Positions 50,057 to 59,664 of a DNA stretch of 64,000 bases are shown piece after piece (position 1 is the first letter of the stretch; each line of letters begins with the position of its first letter). The notes under the pieces are model-generated. The model had not been told where the DNA came from, did no database searches, and saw only the letters and a program-made list of their open reading frames with translations. The stretch spans positions 1 to 64,000 of the forward strand of contig DLCN01000007.1 in assembly GCA_002480645.1 (NCBI GenBank). The letters are read 5' to 3'. This DNA is from Balneolaceae bacterium UBA7797 (lineage in GTDB: Bacteria > Bacteroidota > Rhodothermia > Balneolales > Balneolaceae). Both the position numbers and the translations under genes were made by a program.

Positions 50057-51661
50057 TCAGTATTTGTCGGTTAAAGCATCCATACCTAAAGCAACTCCAT
50101 TGGTCCAGCCAAATCCATCCTGATTGGGATATTCGCCACCACCCCCACTCAATGTGATATCTGCCACGTTATACTTCTCCATCATTTTTCCCGTGTTCTC
50201 ATACACCTTTTTGTTAAGTGACATCCAGCGATCCCGTATTAGATTTGCCGGGATAGAAGCATCATAATGAACCAATCCTTTGTAAGCGATCCATTGAAGC
50301 GGAGCCCATCCATTAGGATAATCCCACTGCTGCCCGGAATGAAAAGTTGTGGTCAATAATCCTCCATCTGCCAATAATTTATCTATCAGCACATCAACCT
50401 GTGCCTGTCCTTTATCTTCCATGGCAACATGAAAGTACATGGGATAAAAACTGGCTGCCGTTATATGACCGGTGTGCGCACCGTCTGCCCAGAGAACGTC
50501 CATAAACACTTTCTCTTTACTGTTCCAGAACACTTCATTGAAAGCAGCTCTTCTCTCCTGTGCTAACTGTTGGTAAGTCTTACTTTGAGCTTGATTACCA
50601 TTGGCATCGTAAAGTTTTGCCAAAACCAATTCCATATTATAGATCAATGAATTCAGATCTACCGGAGCGATCTCAGTAGTTCGGATCGTACTAAAATCAT
50701 CAAGATCGGCAAACCAGCGAGCGGAAAAATCCCACCCTGATTCTGCCGCAGCTCTTAAATTCAGATATAATTCATCCTTTTCTCCTTCCGAAAGTTCCTC
50801 CGCCAATTCGTAATCTTCTTTGTATGATTCCGGTCTGGGGAGATGGATGTCATCATAATACCGGTTGAATACATGATCACCGATCTTTACTACTCTTCGG
50901 TGAGCCGGATTCGTATCAGTCAGGGATCCTGAACCTTCCATCCAGAAGTCATATTCCTTCTGAATAGCATTCAGATATTTTTCAGCGGCTTGTTCGGGGG
51001 AGGTATATTGCGCATATAAATTCACCATCGCAGCAAAAAACGGTGGCTGACTCCTTCCCAGATAATACGTTCTGTTTCCGTTGGGAATAAATCCGATCGT
51101 GTTAATTTCGTAGGCAAAATTATCCAGCATAGACTCCATCAGATCGATCCTGCCGGAAACTCCCAACCCGATCATCGTGAAATAAGAATCCCAATAATAC
51201 ACTTCCCGGAAACGTCCGCCCGGTACCACATACTTATTGGGAAGAGGAATCAATGTACTGTAATCTGAACCATCATCACTTTCGCGGGTAAGGTTATCCC
51301 AATGTTCATTGAGGTGTTCGATCATAGGTACGCTTACATCCACTTCAACGGCTTCCGGCTGATAGGGTAACTTGAAACCAGCCTTAGTAAAGGTTTCCAG
51401 ATCAAATCCGGGATCGTCTTTTTGTTGCATATAGTCACTCAATAAGTCAGCCGGATCTTTTACCGGAGTGCAATCAGCAAAGGTTTTCGAGTCAGGAAAA
51501 ATCCCTGCCATCATAATATCATGATATAGAACGCCCAGTTCCTCCCATGGTTTATAGAAATCAGTCTGTCTGTCGTTTGATGTCGATTCAGTTTTAGTAC
51601 ATCCGCCAACTACTATTACAACTAAAAATATCGCGACTATTGAATTGATCCTGAATTTCAT
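50057..51661 (-). CDS. treA: Alpha,alpha-trehalase (GH37), lipoprotein
   Basis: This 534-aa protein has a lipobox (VVVGGC, Cys21), indicating periplasmic or surface location. The trehalase signatures are PGGRFREVYYWDSYFTMIGL and QWDYPNGWAPLQWIAYKGL. The domain fits the (alpha/alpha)6 barrel. It splits trehalose into two glucose, from the outside. It ends just before recQ's start (20 bases) but is on the same strand, so it could be the next gene of a shared transcript downstream... or rather upstream: transcription runs from 51661 through 50057 into recQ. Confidence 0.92.
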   Translation of the reverse strand: MKFRINSIVAIFLVVIVVGGCTKTESTSNDRQTDFYKPWEELGVLYHDIMMAGIFPDSKTFADCTPVKDPADLLSDYMQQKDDPGFDLETFTKAGFKLPYQPEAVEVDVSVPMIEHLNEHWDNLTRESDDGSDYSTLIPLPNKYVVPGGRFREVYYWDSYFTMIGLGVSGRIDLMESMLDNFAYEINTIGFIPNGNRTYYLGRSQPPFFAAMVNLYAQYTSPEQAAEKYLNAIQKEYDFWMEGSGSLTDTNPAHRRVVKIGDHVFNRYYDDIHLPRPESYKEDYELAEELSEGEKDELYLNLRAAAESGWDFSARWFADLDDFSTIRTTEIAPVDLNSLIYNMELVLAKLYDANGNQAQSKTYQQLAQERRAAFNEVFWNSKEKVFMDVLWADGAHTGHITAASFYPMYFHVAMEDKGQAQVDVLIDKLLADGGLLTTTFHSGQQWDYPNGWAPLQWIAYKGLVHYDASIPANLIRDRWMSLNKKVYENTGKMMEKYNVADITLSGGGGEYPNQDGFGWTNGVALGMDALTDKY

Positions 51662-51821
51662 AATAAAATCCTTCTCACATTTATTTCTGATTGATATGAT
51701 TCCTTACTCCGGTTCCGAATGTAATCAGATTCGATCAAATTAACAGAATCCATCCCATTCCATTCCATTTAAAAGCTAAAATCCGTATTTACTTTTATTC
51801 AGTCACTTACCTGCTGCTCGC

Positions 51822-52817
51822 ATGTTCCATATATTTCGTTCCAAGAGACTACTCATTGTTTTCTCACTTATTTTTTTTGCCTGTTCAGGCGATTCAGGAA
51901 CTCACCCCGGAGATAATTACGATGTAGATTTTAAAGAAGAGATGCGGACTTTTGTGAAGGAGATTGGTGAGTTTGCTCGTCAACAGGATTCTGATTTTAT
52001 CCTTATCCCTCAAAATGGTCATCGGTTGGTTTCAACCACAGCCGAAGATGATGGTGAGCCTGTTAGCAATTATCTGAATGCCGTTGACGGACTTGGTCAG
52101 GAAGATCTCTATTACGGGTATGATGACGACAACAAAGTTACTCCTGCCACAGAAAGTGAATATATGGAGTACTTTCTTGATCTGGGATTGGAGGCCGGTA
52201 AAACGATCCTTGTAACTGATTACTGCAAAGATCAAAGTAAAATGGATGACTCCTTTTCCAAAAACTCAGCCAATGATTACCTGTCCTTTGGGGCGGATCA
52301 TCGGGAGTTAGATAACATCCCGGGGTACCCTGCTGCTATCCGAAATGAAAATGACACTGACGTTACATCACTTGCCGAAGCCCAGAATTTCCTCTATCTC
52401 ATCAATCCGGGTGAATTCAGTAATAAATCTTCCTTCTTATCTGCTTTAGCTGCTACTAATTATGATGTGATCATCATGGATGCTTTTTTTGACGATGAGT
52501 GGTTAAACAGCTCCGATCTGACTCAGATCCGGACAAAAGCCAATGGTGGTACAAGGTTACTGATCAGCTATATGAGTATAGGAGAAGCCGAGGATTACCG
52601 TTACTACTGGGGCAACAACTGGAAACCGGGTTCTCCGGATTGGATAGTTGCTGAAAATCCGAATTGGAAGGGTAATTATAAAGTAGCTTACTGGGAAGCA
52701 GACTGAAAACAATACATATTTGGCACCGATGATTCCTATACCCAGCATTTACTGAATATTGGCTTCGACGGTGCCTACCTGGATATTATTGAAGGTTTCG
52801 AGTATTTCGAGGATTGA
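51822..52817 (+). pseudogene. GH114/TM1410-like glycosidase lipoprotein, interrupted by in-frame TGA
   Basis: The first 294 codons form an exported lipoprotein (FFACSG, Cys21) of the MJ1477/TM1410 (GH114-like) glycosidase family: YDVIIMDAFFDDEWL, LLISYMSIGEAEDYRYYWG and VAYWEAD. An in-frame TGA at 52704-52706 stands exactly where related proteins have Trp (YWEADW). The same frame continues past it with KQYIFGTDDSYTQHLLNIGF and DGAYLDIIEGFEYFED up to a TGA at 52815-52817, completing the family's C-terminal barrel. The simplest reading is one TGG-to-TGA change, giving a truncated protein or pseudogene. A sequencing error would give the same picture. Confidence 0.75.
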
Positions 52818-52824
52818 ATGTAAC

Positions 52825-53283
52825 TCACCACGTATTATTTCTTAACTCGTCTACGGCAGCCAGAATATCCCGTTGGCTAATCTGCCCGACCAATTTCCCG
52901 TTTTCGAGTACCGGGAACCGACGAAGTCGTAGCTTAAGAAAGAGCTTAGCTATCTCCATGATGTTATCTTCGGAGCCAATAGTTACAGGATCAGGGGTCA
53001 TATAGTCACCTACAGTACCCATCAACTCGGGTGAATTCGTGTATTTTCCACGCATCACCTGTTTTAAACAATCCCCCTCCGAGATCACCCCTACCAGTTT
53101 TCCATCATCATCCACCACAGGTGCTCCTGATATACCATGCTTCAGTAAACTTACAATGGCATGGTGCATGGAATGATCGGGATGGAAGGAGACGAGCTTC
53201 TTCGTCATGAAGTCTTTTACCAGTACCGATTGCGGTTTATGTTTAGGCTGTTTTTTCTTGGCAGCTGTATAACTAATTACCAT
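52825..53283 (-). CDS. CBS-domain protein
   Basis: This 152-aa protein contains two CBS domains in tandem: VKDFMTKKLVSFHPDHSMHH and VGDYMTPDPVTIGSEDNIME begin them, with GAPVVDDDGKLVGVISEGD and FPVLENGKLVGQISQRD closing them. CBS pairs bind adenosine nucleotides and act as regulatory modules. A basic N-terminus (KKKQPKHKPQ) is present. No partner is fused. Its end lies 7 bases from the GH114 frame in convergent orientation. Confidence 0.88.
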   Translation of the reverse strand: MVISYTAAKKKQPKHKPQSVLVKDFMTKKLVSFHPDHSMHHAIVSLLKHGISGAPVVDDDGKLVGVISEGDCLKQVMRGKYTNSPELMGTVGDYMTPDPVTIGSEDNIMEIAKLFLKLRLRRFPVLENGKLVGQISQRDILAAVDELRNNTW

Positions 53284-53356
53284 AGCGACTCCGGTTAGTT
53301 GATTGATATCACTAGGTAATAAGCATTATTAGCCGGTAAAGTGCAAAAATTAGCCG

Positions 53357-54472
53357 CTAGATCAGAGGCAAATTGCCTTCAAAGAGGTCTTCAAAAGTAT
53401 GATCATCGTCGATATCAGACTCGATCAGTAAACTGATCACATCACCAACTTTTGAGCAGGAAATAAAATTATCGGGATTCAGATCCGGAGTAACCAAGCC
53501 TTTAGCGATCACTTTATTTACGGAACTTCTCACTCTTTTTGCTTCCTCAAACATTTCAAAACTTTCTAGCATCATTGCCAATGATAAGATCGTAGCTACA
53601 GGATTGGCGATATCTTTTCCCGCCGCCTGAGGGTAACTGCCATGAATAGGCTCAAAAAGGGATGTTTGATCACCTACCGAAGCCGATGGCAATAACCCGA
53701 TTGAGCCGGTGATCACACTTGTTTCATCCGAAATGATATCACCAAACATATTCTCGGTAAGGATCACATCAAACTGCGAAGGATTTTGGACCACCTGCAT
53801 GGCGGCATTATCCACGAACATGTATTCAACTTCCACATCGGGGAACCGATTGGACATTTTCTGTACAGTCTCGCGCCATAATCTGGAAGTTTCAAGCACA
53901 TTTGCCTTATCAACCAAAGTCACCTTATCTCGTCGGCGACGGGCAGCTTCGAAGGCCATTTTCGCAATTCGTTCGATCTCCTGCACCGAATAATTACAAT
54001 GATCGAAGGCTTCTGTCCCATCAGTATTTCGTCCTTTATCACCAAAATAAATACCTCCGGTTAATTCTCTGTACACGACGAGATCTGTTCCCTGAATCCG
54101 GTCCTCTCTAAGTGGTGAACGATCGATCAGGGAATTGAATAGTTGAACCGGACGGATATTGGCATAAAGTCCAAGACTTTTGCGCAGTTTTAGTAATCCC
54201 TGTTCCGGCCGGACCTTTGCATTTGGATCATTATCATATTTAGGGTCTCCAATAGCACCGAACAGAACAGCATCTGCCAATCGACAGGCCTCTATTGTTT
54301 CATCGGGTAATGGATTACCGGTTTCGTCGATCGCTGCCGCGCCAACCAGTCCGTAATCGAGCGTAAAACTGTGTGTGTAGCGATGTGCTACAGCTTCAAG
54401 TACCTTAAGTGCTTGCTTAATAACTTCGGGGCCAATGCCATCGCCTGCTAATACGGCAATGCGTTTATCCAT
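53357..54472 (-). CDS. leuB: 3-isopropylmalate dehydrogenase
   Basis: This 371-aa enzyme oxidises and decarboxylates 3-isopropylmalate to 2-oxoisocaproate. Motifs are LAGDGIGPEVIKQALKVLE, RELTGGIYFGDKGR (active Tyr), VDKANVLETSRLW (active Lys), and the metal-binding Asp region DIISDETSVITGSIGLLPSA. The NAD-binding step is PIHGSYPQAAGKDIANPVAT. It is the last gene of leuACDB. Confidence 0.93.
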   Translation of the reverse strand: MDKRIAVLAGDGIGPEVIKQALKVLEAVAHRYTHSFTLDYGLVGAAAIDETGNPLPDETIEACRLADAVLFGAIGDPKYDNDPNAKVRPEQGLLKLRKSLGLYANIRPVQLFNSLIDRSPLREDRIQGTDLVVYRELTGGIYFGDKGRNTDGTEAFDHCNYSVQEIERIAKMAFEAARRRRDKVTLVDKANVLETSRLWRETVQKMSNRFPDVEVEYMFVDNAAMQVVQNPSQFDVILTENMFGDIISDETSVITGSIGLLPSASVGDQTSLFEPIHGSYPQAAGKDIANPVATILSLAMMLESFEMFEEAKRVRSSVNKVIAKGLVTPDLNPDNFISCSKVGDVISLLIESDIDDDHTFEDLFEGNLPLI

Positions 54473-54473
54473 G

Positions 54474-55067
54474 CTAAAACTCCTGGTGAGATTGTTCGAA
54501 TGCCTCTATTTTATCTTTATTACTAAGTAAGAAATCTATGTCATCATATCCATTCAATAAACACATTTTTTTGTAGGAACTGATCTCGAAATTTTCTTTC
54601 AGGTCCGTACCATCGATCTCAATGGTTTGTTCTTCCAGATTGATGGTGACCGGAGTATTGGCGTCTTTATTGATCTCTGCAAACATAGCTTTCAGAAACT
54701 CTGGAGAAACCTGTACAGGAAGCAATCCATTATTGAGAGCATTTCCTTTAAAGATATCAGCAAAGAAACTGGAAACGACCGCCCTGAACCCATAATCTAC
54801 CAGAGCCCATGCCGCGTGCTCTCTACTGGATCCACACCCAAAGTTATCTTCCGCCACTAAAATTGAACCGGAATAGGTGTTCTGATTCAGGACAAAATCG
54901 GGTTTTGGATTTCCTTCCTGATCATATCGCCAGTCCCTGAATAAATTCTCACCAAATCCTTCCCGGGTGGTGGCTTTCAGAAACCGAGCCGGTATGATCT
55001 GATCGGTATCCACATCCTGAACGGCCAATGGAACAACAGTGGAAGTAAGAGTTTTGAACTTTTCCAT
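54474..55067 (-). CDS. leuD: 3-isopropylmalate dehydratase small subunit
   Basis: This 197-aa subunit has VDTDQIIPARFLKA and EDNFGCGSSREHAAWALVDY, the substrate-binding region, plus FADIFKGNALNNGLLP. It works with LeuC to isomerise isopropylmalate. It is 1 base from leuB and shares one base with leuC. Confidence 0.93.
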   Translation of the reverse strand: MEKFKTLTSTVVPLAVQDVDTDQIIPARFLKATTREGFGENLFRDWRYDQEGNPKPDFVLNQNTYSGSILVAEDNFGCGSSREHAAWALVDYGFRAVVSSFFADIFKGNALNNGLLPVQVSPEFLKAMFAEINKDANTPVTINLEEQTIEIDGTDLKENFEISSYKKMCLLNGYDDIDFLLSNKDKIEAFEQSHQEF

Positions 55068-56476
55068 TATACTAGTTCTCCGTCATTTATAAATTCTCTG
55101 GCGTCGACCACGTGGCCCTCAACCGCAATAATTGCAGCCGTAAGTGGACTTACTAACATGGTTCGTGCTCCCGGACCTTGTCTGCCTTCATAATTTCTGT
55201 TTGATGTAGATACACAATATTCACCTTTTGGGATCTTATCTTCATTCATCCCCAAACAAGCAGAACAACCCGGTCCCCGCAGTTCAAACCCGGCATCGAA
55301 CAGGATCTCGTGAAGCCCTTCCTCAATAGCCTGCGCTTCTACCTGTTTTGAACCCGGTACGATCATCGCGTTTATATGTGGAGCTTTTTTCTTGCCTTTA
55401 ACATAATCGGCTACAATTCTAAGATCCTCGATCCGGCTGTTCGTACAGCTGCCAATAAATACATGATCGATCTTGCGGCCTAAAAGTTTCTCCCCTTCCT
55501 GCAATCCCATGTACTCCAGGGATTTTGCCAAAGCAGCCGGACTTTTGACCTCATCTTTAGTTGGAATAGATTGTGTAACCCCAATGCCCATCCCCGGGTT
55601 CGTACCATAGGTGATCATCGGCTCAATATCTTCGGCACTAAAGGTGTATTCTTTGTCAAAGACGGCATCATCATCAGAATATAATGAGCTCCAGTATGCA
55701 ACCGCTTTATCAAACTTTTCACCTTCCGGAGCGTGCTTCCTGCCTTTGATATACTCAAAGGTTGTTTCATCAGGAGCAATCATACCACCTCGTGCCCCCA
55801 TCTCGATGCTCATATTACAAATGGTCATCCTTGCTTCCATCGAAAGTGAACGGATGGCTGAGCCGGCATACTCAACAAAGTGTCCGGTTCCGCCAGATGT
55901 GCTTAGTTTAGAGATGATGTAGAGTATGATATCCTTTGAATAAATCCCTTTGCCCAGCTCTCCATCAATGGTGATCCGCATTGTTTTCGGACGTTGAACC
56001 AAAAGACACTGGGTTGCCATTACCTGCTCAACCTGAGAAGTCCCGATGCCAAATGCTATGGCTCCGAATGCTCCGTGAGTTGAGGTATGAGAATCTCCGC
56101 ATACGATAGTCATTCCCGGTTTGGTGATACCAAGTTCCGGCCCGATCACATGTACGATACCCTGATATTTGTGACCAAGCCCAAATAGCTCTATCCCAAA
56201 TTCCTCACAATTTTGAGTAAGTGTATCTACCTGTAATCTGGACAAGTAATCTTTTATAGGCAGATGCTGATCTTTAGTTGGAACATTATGATCGGCAGTG
56301 GCAACGATCCGTTCTTTCCTGAAAATATCAATACCGCGTTTTCTTATTCCATCAAATGCTTGCGGACTGGTAACCTCGTGAATGAGGTGTTTGTCGATAT
56401 ATAATATTTCCTGTCCGCCTTCCACAGAATCAACGACATGCCGATCCCATACTTTTTCAAAGAGTGTTTTTCCCAT
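55067..56476 (-). CDS. leuC: 3-isopropylmalate dehydratase large subunit
   Basis: This 469-aa aconitase-fold enzyme has the three Fe-S cysteines in VFIGSCTNSRIEDLR and GPGCSACLGMNEDKIPKGEY. The closing NRNYEGRQGPGARTMLVSP is typical. With LeuD it forms the dehydratase. The leuD start lies over its stop. Confidence 0.93.
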   Translation of the reverse strand: MGKTLFEKVWDRHVVDSVEGGQEILYIDKHLIHEVTSPQAFDGIRKRGIDIFRKERIVATADHNVPTKDQHLPIKDYLSRLQVDTLTQNCEEFGIELFGLGHKYQGIVHVIGPELGITKPGMTIVCGDSHTSTHGAFGAIAFGIGTSQVEQVMATQCLLVQRPKTMRITIDGELGKGIYSKDIILYIISKLSTSGGTGHFVEYAGSAIRSLSMEARMTICNMSIEMGARGGMIAPDETTFEYIKGRKHAPEGEKFDKAVAYWSSLYSDDDAVFDKEYTFSAEDIEPMITYGTNPGMGIGVTQSIPTKDEVKSPAALAKSLEYMGLQEGEKLLGRKIDHVFIGSCTNSRIEDLRIVADYVKGKKKAPHINAMIVPGSKQVEAQAIEEGLHEILFDAGFELRGPGCSACLGMNEDKIPKGEYCVSTSNRNYEGRQGPGARTMLVSPLTAAIIAVEGHVVDAREFINDGELV

Positions 56477-56484
56477 AATGTATT

Positions 56485-57648
56485 TTAGGCTGAATGAGCA
56501 GCTGTTTTGGAGAATAATACGATCAGGTCCTGATCCTGAACAACTTTCTTTTCGTCAGCGATCTGCAGAAAGTTTTGATAGTATCCTTCCATTTCTTCTC
56601 TGGTTACATCGAAACCGAGTTTCTTTGCCCTGAAATTAAGAGCGGCTCTCCCGCTTCGTGCAGTAAGAACAATGGAAGATTCATTAACTCCGACTTCGTG
56701 CGGATCGATGATCTCGTACGTTTCACGGCTTTTAATGACTCCGTCCTGATGGATTCCGGATGAGTGAGCGAAAGCGTTTGCACCAACGATCGCCTTATTT
56801 GGCTGTACCGGCATCCTCATTTTAGAAGAAACCAACTCGCTCATAGATTTGAGTAATTTCGTGTTGATACCGGTATCAAAATCAAGATCCTTATGCTGAC
56901 GCAATATCATTACCGATTCTTCCAGAGAAGCATTTCCGGCACGTTCCCCAATTCCATTAATGGTGCACTCAATTTGAGTGGCTCCGTTAACTACACCGGC
57001 AATGGAATTTGCAGTTGCAAGCCCCAGATCGTTATGGCAATGTGTGGAGATGTGGACATTATCGATGCCTTTTACATTCTCTTTCAGGTATTTGATCTTT
57101 TCGCCGTATTGCCATGGCAGACAATAACCGGTGGTATCCGGGATATTTACTACAGTAGCGCCGGCTTTAATGGCTGCTTCCACGATCTTAGCTAAATACT
57201 CGTTCTCTGTCCGCCCGGCATCTTCGGCGTAGAACTCAACATCTTCTACATATTTTTTAGCAAATTTAACTGCCGCAACTCCTCGTTCAAGTACCTTCTC
57301 CCGGGTTGACTTCAGTTTATCAAAAATATGACTATCTGAAGTTCCGATTCCGGTATGAATCCGAGGACGTTTGGCTTTGGCCACAGCTTCGGCCGCCACT
57401 TCAATATCTTTTTCTACCGCTCTGGATAGTGCACAAACCGTCGAATCCTTGATGATAGAGGCAATCTGTTGAACCGAATGAAAGTCACCCGGACTGGATA
57501 TAGGGAATCCTACTTCCATCACATCCACTCCCAGGCTTTCAAGGGCTCTTGCAATTTCTATCTTCTCATTTGTATTCAACTGGCAACCGGGAACCTGTTC
57601 CCCATCACGCAGCGTCGTGTCAAAAATCTGAATTCGCTTATTTGGCAT
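56485..57648 (-). CDS. leuA: 2-isopropylmalate synthase, short form
   Basis: This 387-aa TIM-barrel enzyme has FDTTLRDGEQVPGCQLNTNE, the metal-binding HCHNDLGLATANS and SSGIHQDGVIKS. It condenses acetyl-CoA with 2-oxoisovalerate. Family members of about 500 residues carry a C-terminal LeuA_dimer domain that mediates leucine feedback. Here the protein ends after the HIS-type subdomain near residue 387, so that domain is absent. Short LeuA of this kind is known in Bacteroidota. It begins the leuACDB operon; a TACATTTG promoter element at 57721-57728 lies upstream. Confidence 0.88.
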   Translation of the reverse strand: MPNKRIQIFDTTLRDGEQVPGCQLNTNEKIEIARALESLGVDVMEVGFPISSPGDFHSVQQIASIIKDSTVCALSRAVEKDIEVAAEAVAKAKRPRIHTGIGTSDSHIFDKLKSTREKVLERGVAAVKFAKKYVEDVEFYAEDAGRTENEYLAKIVEAAIKAGATVVNIPDTTGYCLPWQYGEKIKYLKENVKGIDNVHISTHCHNDLGLATANSIAGVVNGATQIECTINGIGERAGNASLEESVMILRQHKDLDFDTGINTKLLKSMSELVSSKMRMPVQPNKAIVGANAFAHSSGIHQDGVIKSRETYEIIDPHEVGVNESSIVLTARSGRAALNFRAKKLGFDVTREEMEGYYQNFLQIADEKKVVQDQDLIVLFSKTAAHSA

Positions 57649-57720
57649 TATAGTAATGATTTCTAACTTATCAACTTGTCATAATTACCGGATGTGGTCA
57701 GTATCCATGTAATTGTAGGC

Positions 57721-57728
57721 CAAATGTA
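57721..57728 (-). promoter_or_regulatory. TAnnTTTG-type -7 element of the leu operon
   Basis: Read on the minus strand this is TACATTTG, matching the -7 consensus of Bacteroidota. It lies 73 bases before leuA. The -33 part is poor (TTAG/TTG only). Confidence 0.4.
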
Positions 57729-57863
57729 TTGTGAAGGACGACGCAACTAAAACCGAATTCATTCTTTATTACAACATCCAACACAGCCCGCGTGATGGTT
57801 ATCAATATTTAAATATCTAACTTTTATTACCTTAGCATAAACAAATAACACTGTTTTCATACA

Positions 57864-59411
57864 ATGGCCAACCAACCCAATGATCATTTATATCAGCTAA
57901 TTAAGTCGCTTTCTAAAGCTGAAAAACGAAGCTTTAAGATCTATGCCACCCGAAACAGCTCTGAGGATGCAAAATTCATTCAATTATTTGACGCTATTGA
58001 TAAGGCCAGGGAATATGATGAAGATGTGATCGTAAAGAAGATCAAAGGGTTAAAAAAAGCACAATTCTCCAATCTGAAAGCACATTTATATAAGCAGATC
58101 CTCACCAGTTTACGACTCAATTACATTAATCATAACATTGATATCCAGCTTCGTGAGCAGATCGATCATGCCAGAATATTGTACGACAAAGGCTTGTATA
58201 AGCAGAGTTTAAAGATCCTGGAAAAAGCTAAGACCATGGCTTTTGATCATCACAGGATCACGCTAACCTCTGAGATACTGGCATTCGAAAAATTGATCGA
58301 ATCTCAATACATCACCAGAAGTTTACGAAATCGCGCAGATCAACTGATAGACGAGACCGAACAAACTATTGTTAATGTTGAACAATACCATCAATTATCT
58401 AATCTGGCATTGCGGCTATATGGCATCTACATTAAAGCCGGACATGTGCGAAGTGAGCGGGATTTTGATATCACCGAAAAGTTTTTTGAGAACTCACTTA
58501 AACAGATAAATCTTCAGGATCTGGGCTTCTTTGAACAGCATTATCTAAATGTATCATATGCCTGGTATAGTCTTATCATGCAGGATTTTCTGTTACAGTA
58601 CCGGTATGCCCAAAAATGGGTAGATCACTTCCGCAAAAACCCGGATATGCTTGCTCTGGAACCGGTTTGGTACCTGAAAGGTGTGCATGTTCTATTGGAA
58701 GCTTTATTCATTCTGGGTCACTATGAAAAACATGAGCAGGAAGTAATGAAACTTCAGGAATTCATGAAGGACCCGCCTACCCGGATGAATGAAAATATGG
58801 AGGTTTTAGGCTTTCAGTATGTGTTTACTTCCCGGATCAATTCCCATTTCATGGCCGGCACTTTTACTGAAGGATTGAATCTGGTACCTGAATTAAATGC
58901 TGAAATTGAAAAATTTTCGGATCGTATCGACCCGCACAGGATCCTTGTTTTTTATTACAAAATAGCCTGTTTGTACTTCGGTGCCGGAAAGATCGAGCAA
59001 TCGATCGAGTATCTAAGTAAGATCATCAACTATCCGGATCCCCGGTTACGGGAAGACATCCATACATTTGCACGAATACTCAATCTAATCGCTCATTTTG
59101 AGCTTGGTAACCAAACACTGGTTGAGTATCAGGTACGTTCTACTTTCAGGTTCATCAGTAAGGTGAATGATCTTAATCTGGTTCAGGAAGAAATTCTAAA
59201 ATTCCTGAGAAATTTACCTTCCATGAATCCCAGAGATCTTAAGAAAGAGTTCAGAAATCTACGCCAGAGGTTACTTGAAATTCAAAAAATGCCCTATCAG
59301 AAAAGAGCCTTTCTCTACTTGGACATCATATCTTGGCTTGAGGCAAAAATTGACGATTTGCCCGTTCAGGAGGTAATTAAAGCTAAATTTAAGCCCCGAA
59401 ATCACTCCTGA
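57864..59411 (+). CDS. TPR-like helical protein, unknown
   Basis: This 515-aa protein is all-helical by inspection. It starts with LYQLIKSLSKAEKRSFKIYA and FIQLFDAIDKA, and has repeated two-helix units such as LYDKGLYKQSLKILEKAKTM and YFGAGKIEQSIEYLSKIINY, consistent with TPRs. No signal or membrane helix is visible. The family appears in Bacteroidota/Balneolota genomes without known role. It is divergent from leuA and is followed by the ilv leader region. Confidence 0.72.
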   Translation: MANQPNDHLYQLIKSLSKAEKRSFKIYATRNSSEDAKFIQLFDAIDKAREYDEDVIVKKIKGLKKAQFSNLKAHLYKQILTSLRLNYINHNIDIQLREQIDHARILYDKGLYKQSLKILEKAKTMAFDHHRITLTSEILAFEKLIESQYITRSLRNRADQLIDETEQTIVNVEQYHQLSNLALRLYGIYIKAGHVRSERDFDITEKFFENSLKQINLQDLGFFEQHYLNVSYAWYSLIMQDFLLQYRYAQKWVDHFRKNPDMLALEPVWYLKGVHVLLEALFILGHYEKHEQEVMKLQEFMKDPPTRMNENMEVLGFQYVFTSRINSHFMAGTFTEGLNLVPELNAEIEKFSDRIDPHRILVFYYKIACLYFGAGKIEQSIEYLSKIINYPDPRLREDIHTFARILNLIAHFELGNQTLVEYQVRSTFRFISKVNDLNLVQEEILKFLRNLPSMNPRDLKKEFRNLRQRLLEIQKMPYQKRAFLYLDIISWLEAKIDDLPVQEVIKAKFKPRNHS

Positions 59412-59458
59412 ATTCTCTTGGCCATTCCATTTATCCGATTATTTATCTGTAATCGGTA

Positions 59459-59488
59459 TTGAATTTAAACGCTAATAGCCATTACTTT
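59459..59488 (+). promoter_or_regulatory. Possible promoter of the ilv leader
   Basis: TTGA at 59459 and TACTTT at 59483-59488 are about 21 bases apart, close to the TTTG/TAnnTTTG pattern but with mismatches. They sit just before the leader peptide start at 59500. Confidence 0.35.
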
Positions 59489-59499
59489 AAACGCACTTT

Positions 59500-59589
59500 A
59501 TGAAAACAAACATGTTATCAACAGTCATTACCGTGGTCATTATTCAAGTAATTGGTATTAAATACCGACCCGGGAAAGCTGCATGTTAA
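59500..59589 (+). CDS. Ile/Val-rich leader peptide of the ilv operon
   Basis: This small frame of 29 codons is followed by TAA. Residues 9-20 hold nine branched-chain amino acids: Val9, Ile10, Val12, Val13, Ile14, Ile15, Val17, Ile18, Ile20, with Leu6 before. The end reads PGKAAC. The E. coli ilvGMEDA leader peptide has the same character, Ile/Val-rich followed by GKA, which supports an attenuation leader. Ribosome stalling at these codons would indicate low charged tRNA-Ile/Val. Codon 1 is ATG with no strong ribosome-binding sequence. It sits 75 bases before ilvD. Confidence 0.82.
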   Translation: MKTNMLSTVITVVIIQVIGIKYRPGKAAC

Positions 59590-59640
59590 TTTTGATGAAG
59601 AATTTAACGAAGCCTTCCCGACACGGAAGGCTTTTTTTTT
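59572..59640 (+). promoter_or_regulatory. ilv attenuator: antiterminator and terminator
   Basis: The terminator stem is AAGCCTTCC (59610-59618) with GGAAGGCTT (59625-59633), loop CGACAC, and nine T to 59640. GGGAAAGCT (59572-59580, inside leader codons 25-27) can pair with AGCCTTCCC (59611-59619), 8 of 9 bases, and would block the terminator. If the ribosome stalls at the Val/Ile codons, the antiterminator forms. If it reaches the stop codon it covers 59572-59580 and the terminator forms. This is the classic attenuation arrangement. Confidence 0.8.
59610..59640 (+). terminator. Attenuator terminator before ilvD
   Basis: A perfect 9-bp stem with a 6-nt loop and a run of nine T lies 25 bases before the ilvD start. 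Confidence 0.85.
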
Positions 59641-59664
59641 GACCTATAATTTCTGAAAACTTTA

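Noticed and set aside
57759..57860. Minus-strand frame of 33 codons with Val/Ile/Leu residues and an HHAGC-CC end, a candidate leu leader peptide
   Set aside because: It starts only 3 bases from the divergent gene and lies upstream of the likely leuA promoter at 57721-57728. No terminator follows it.
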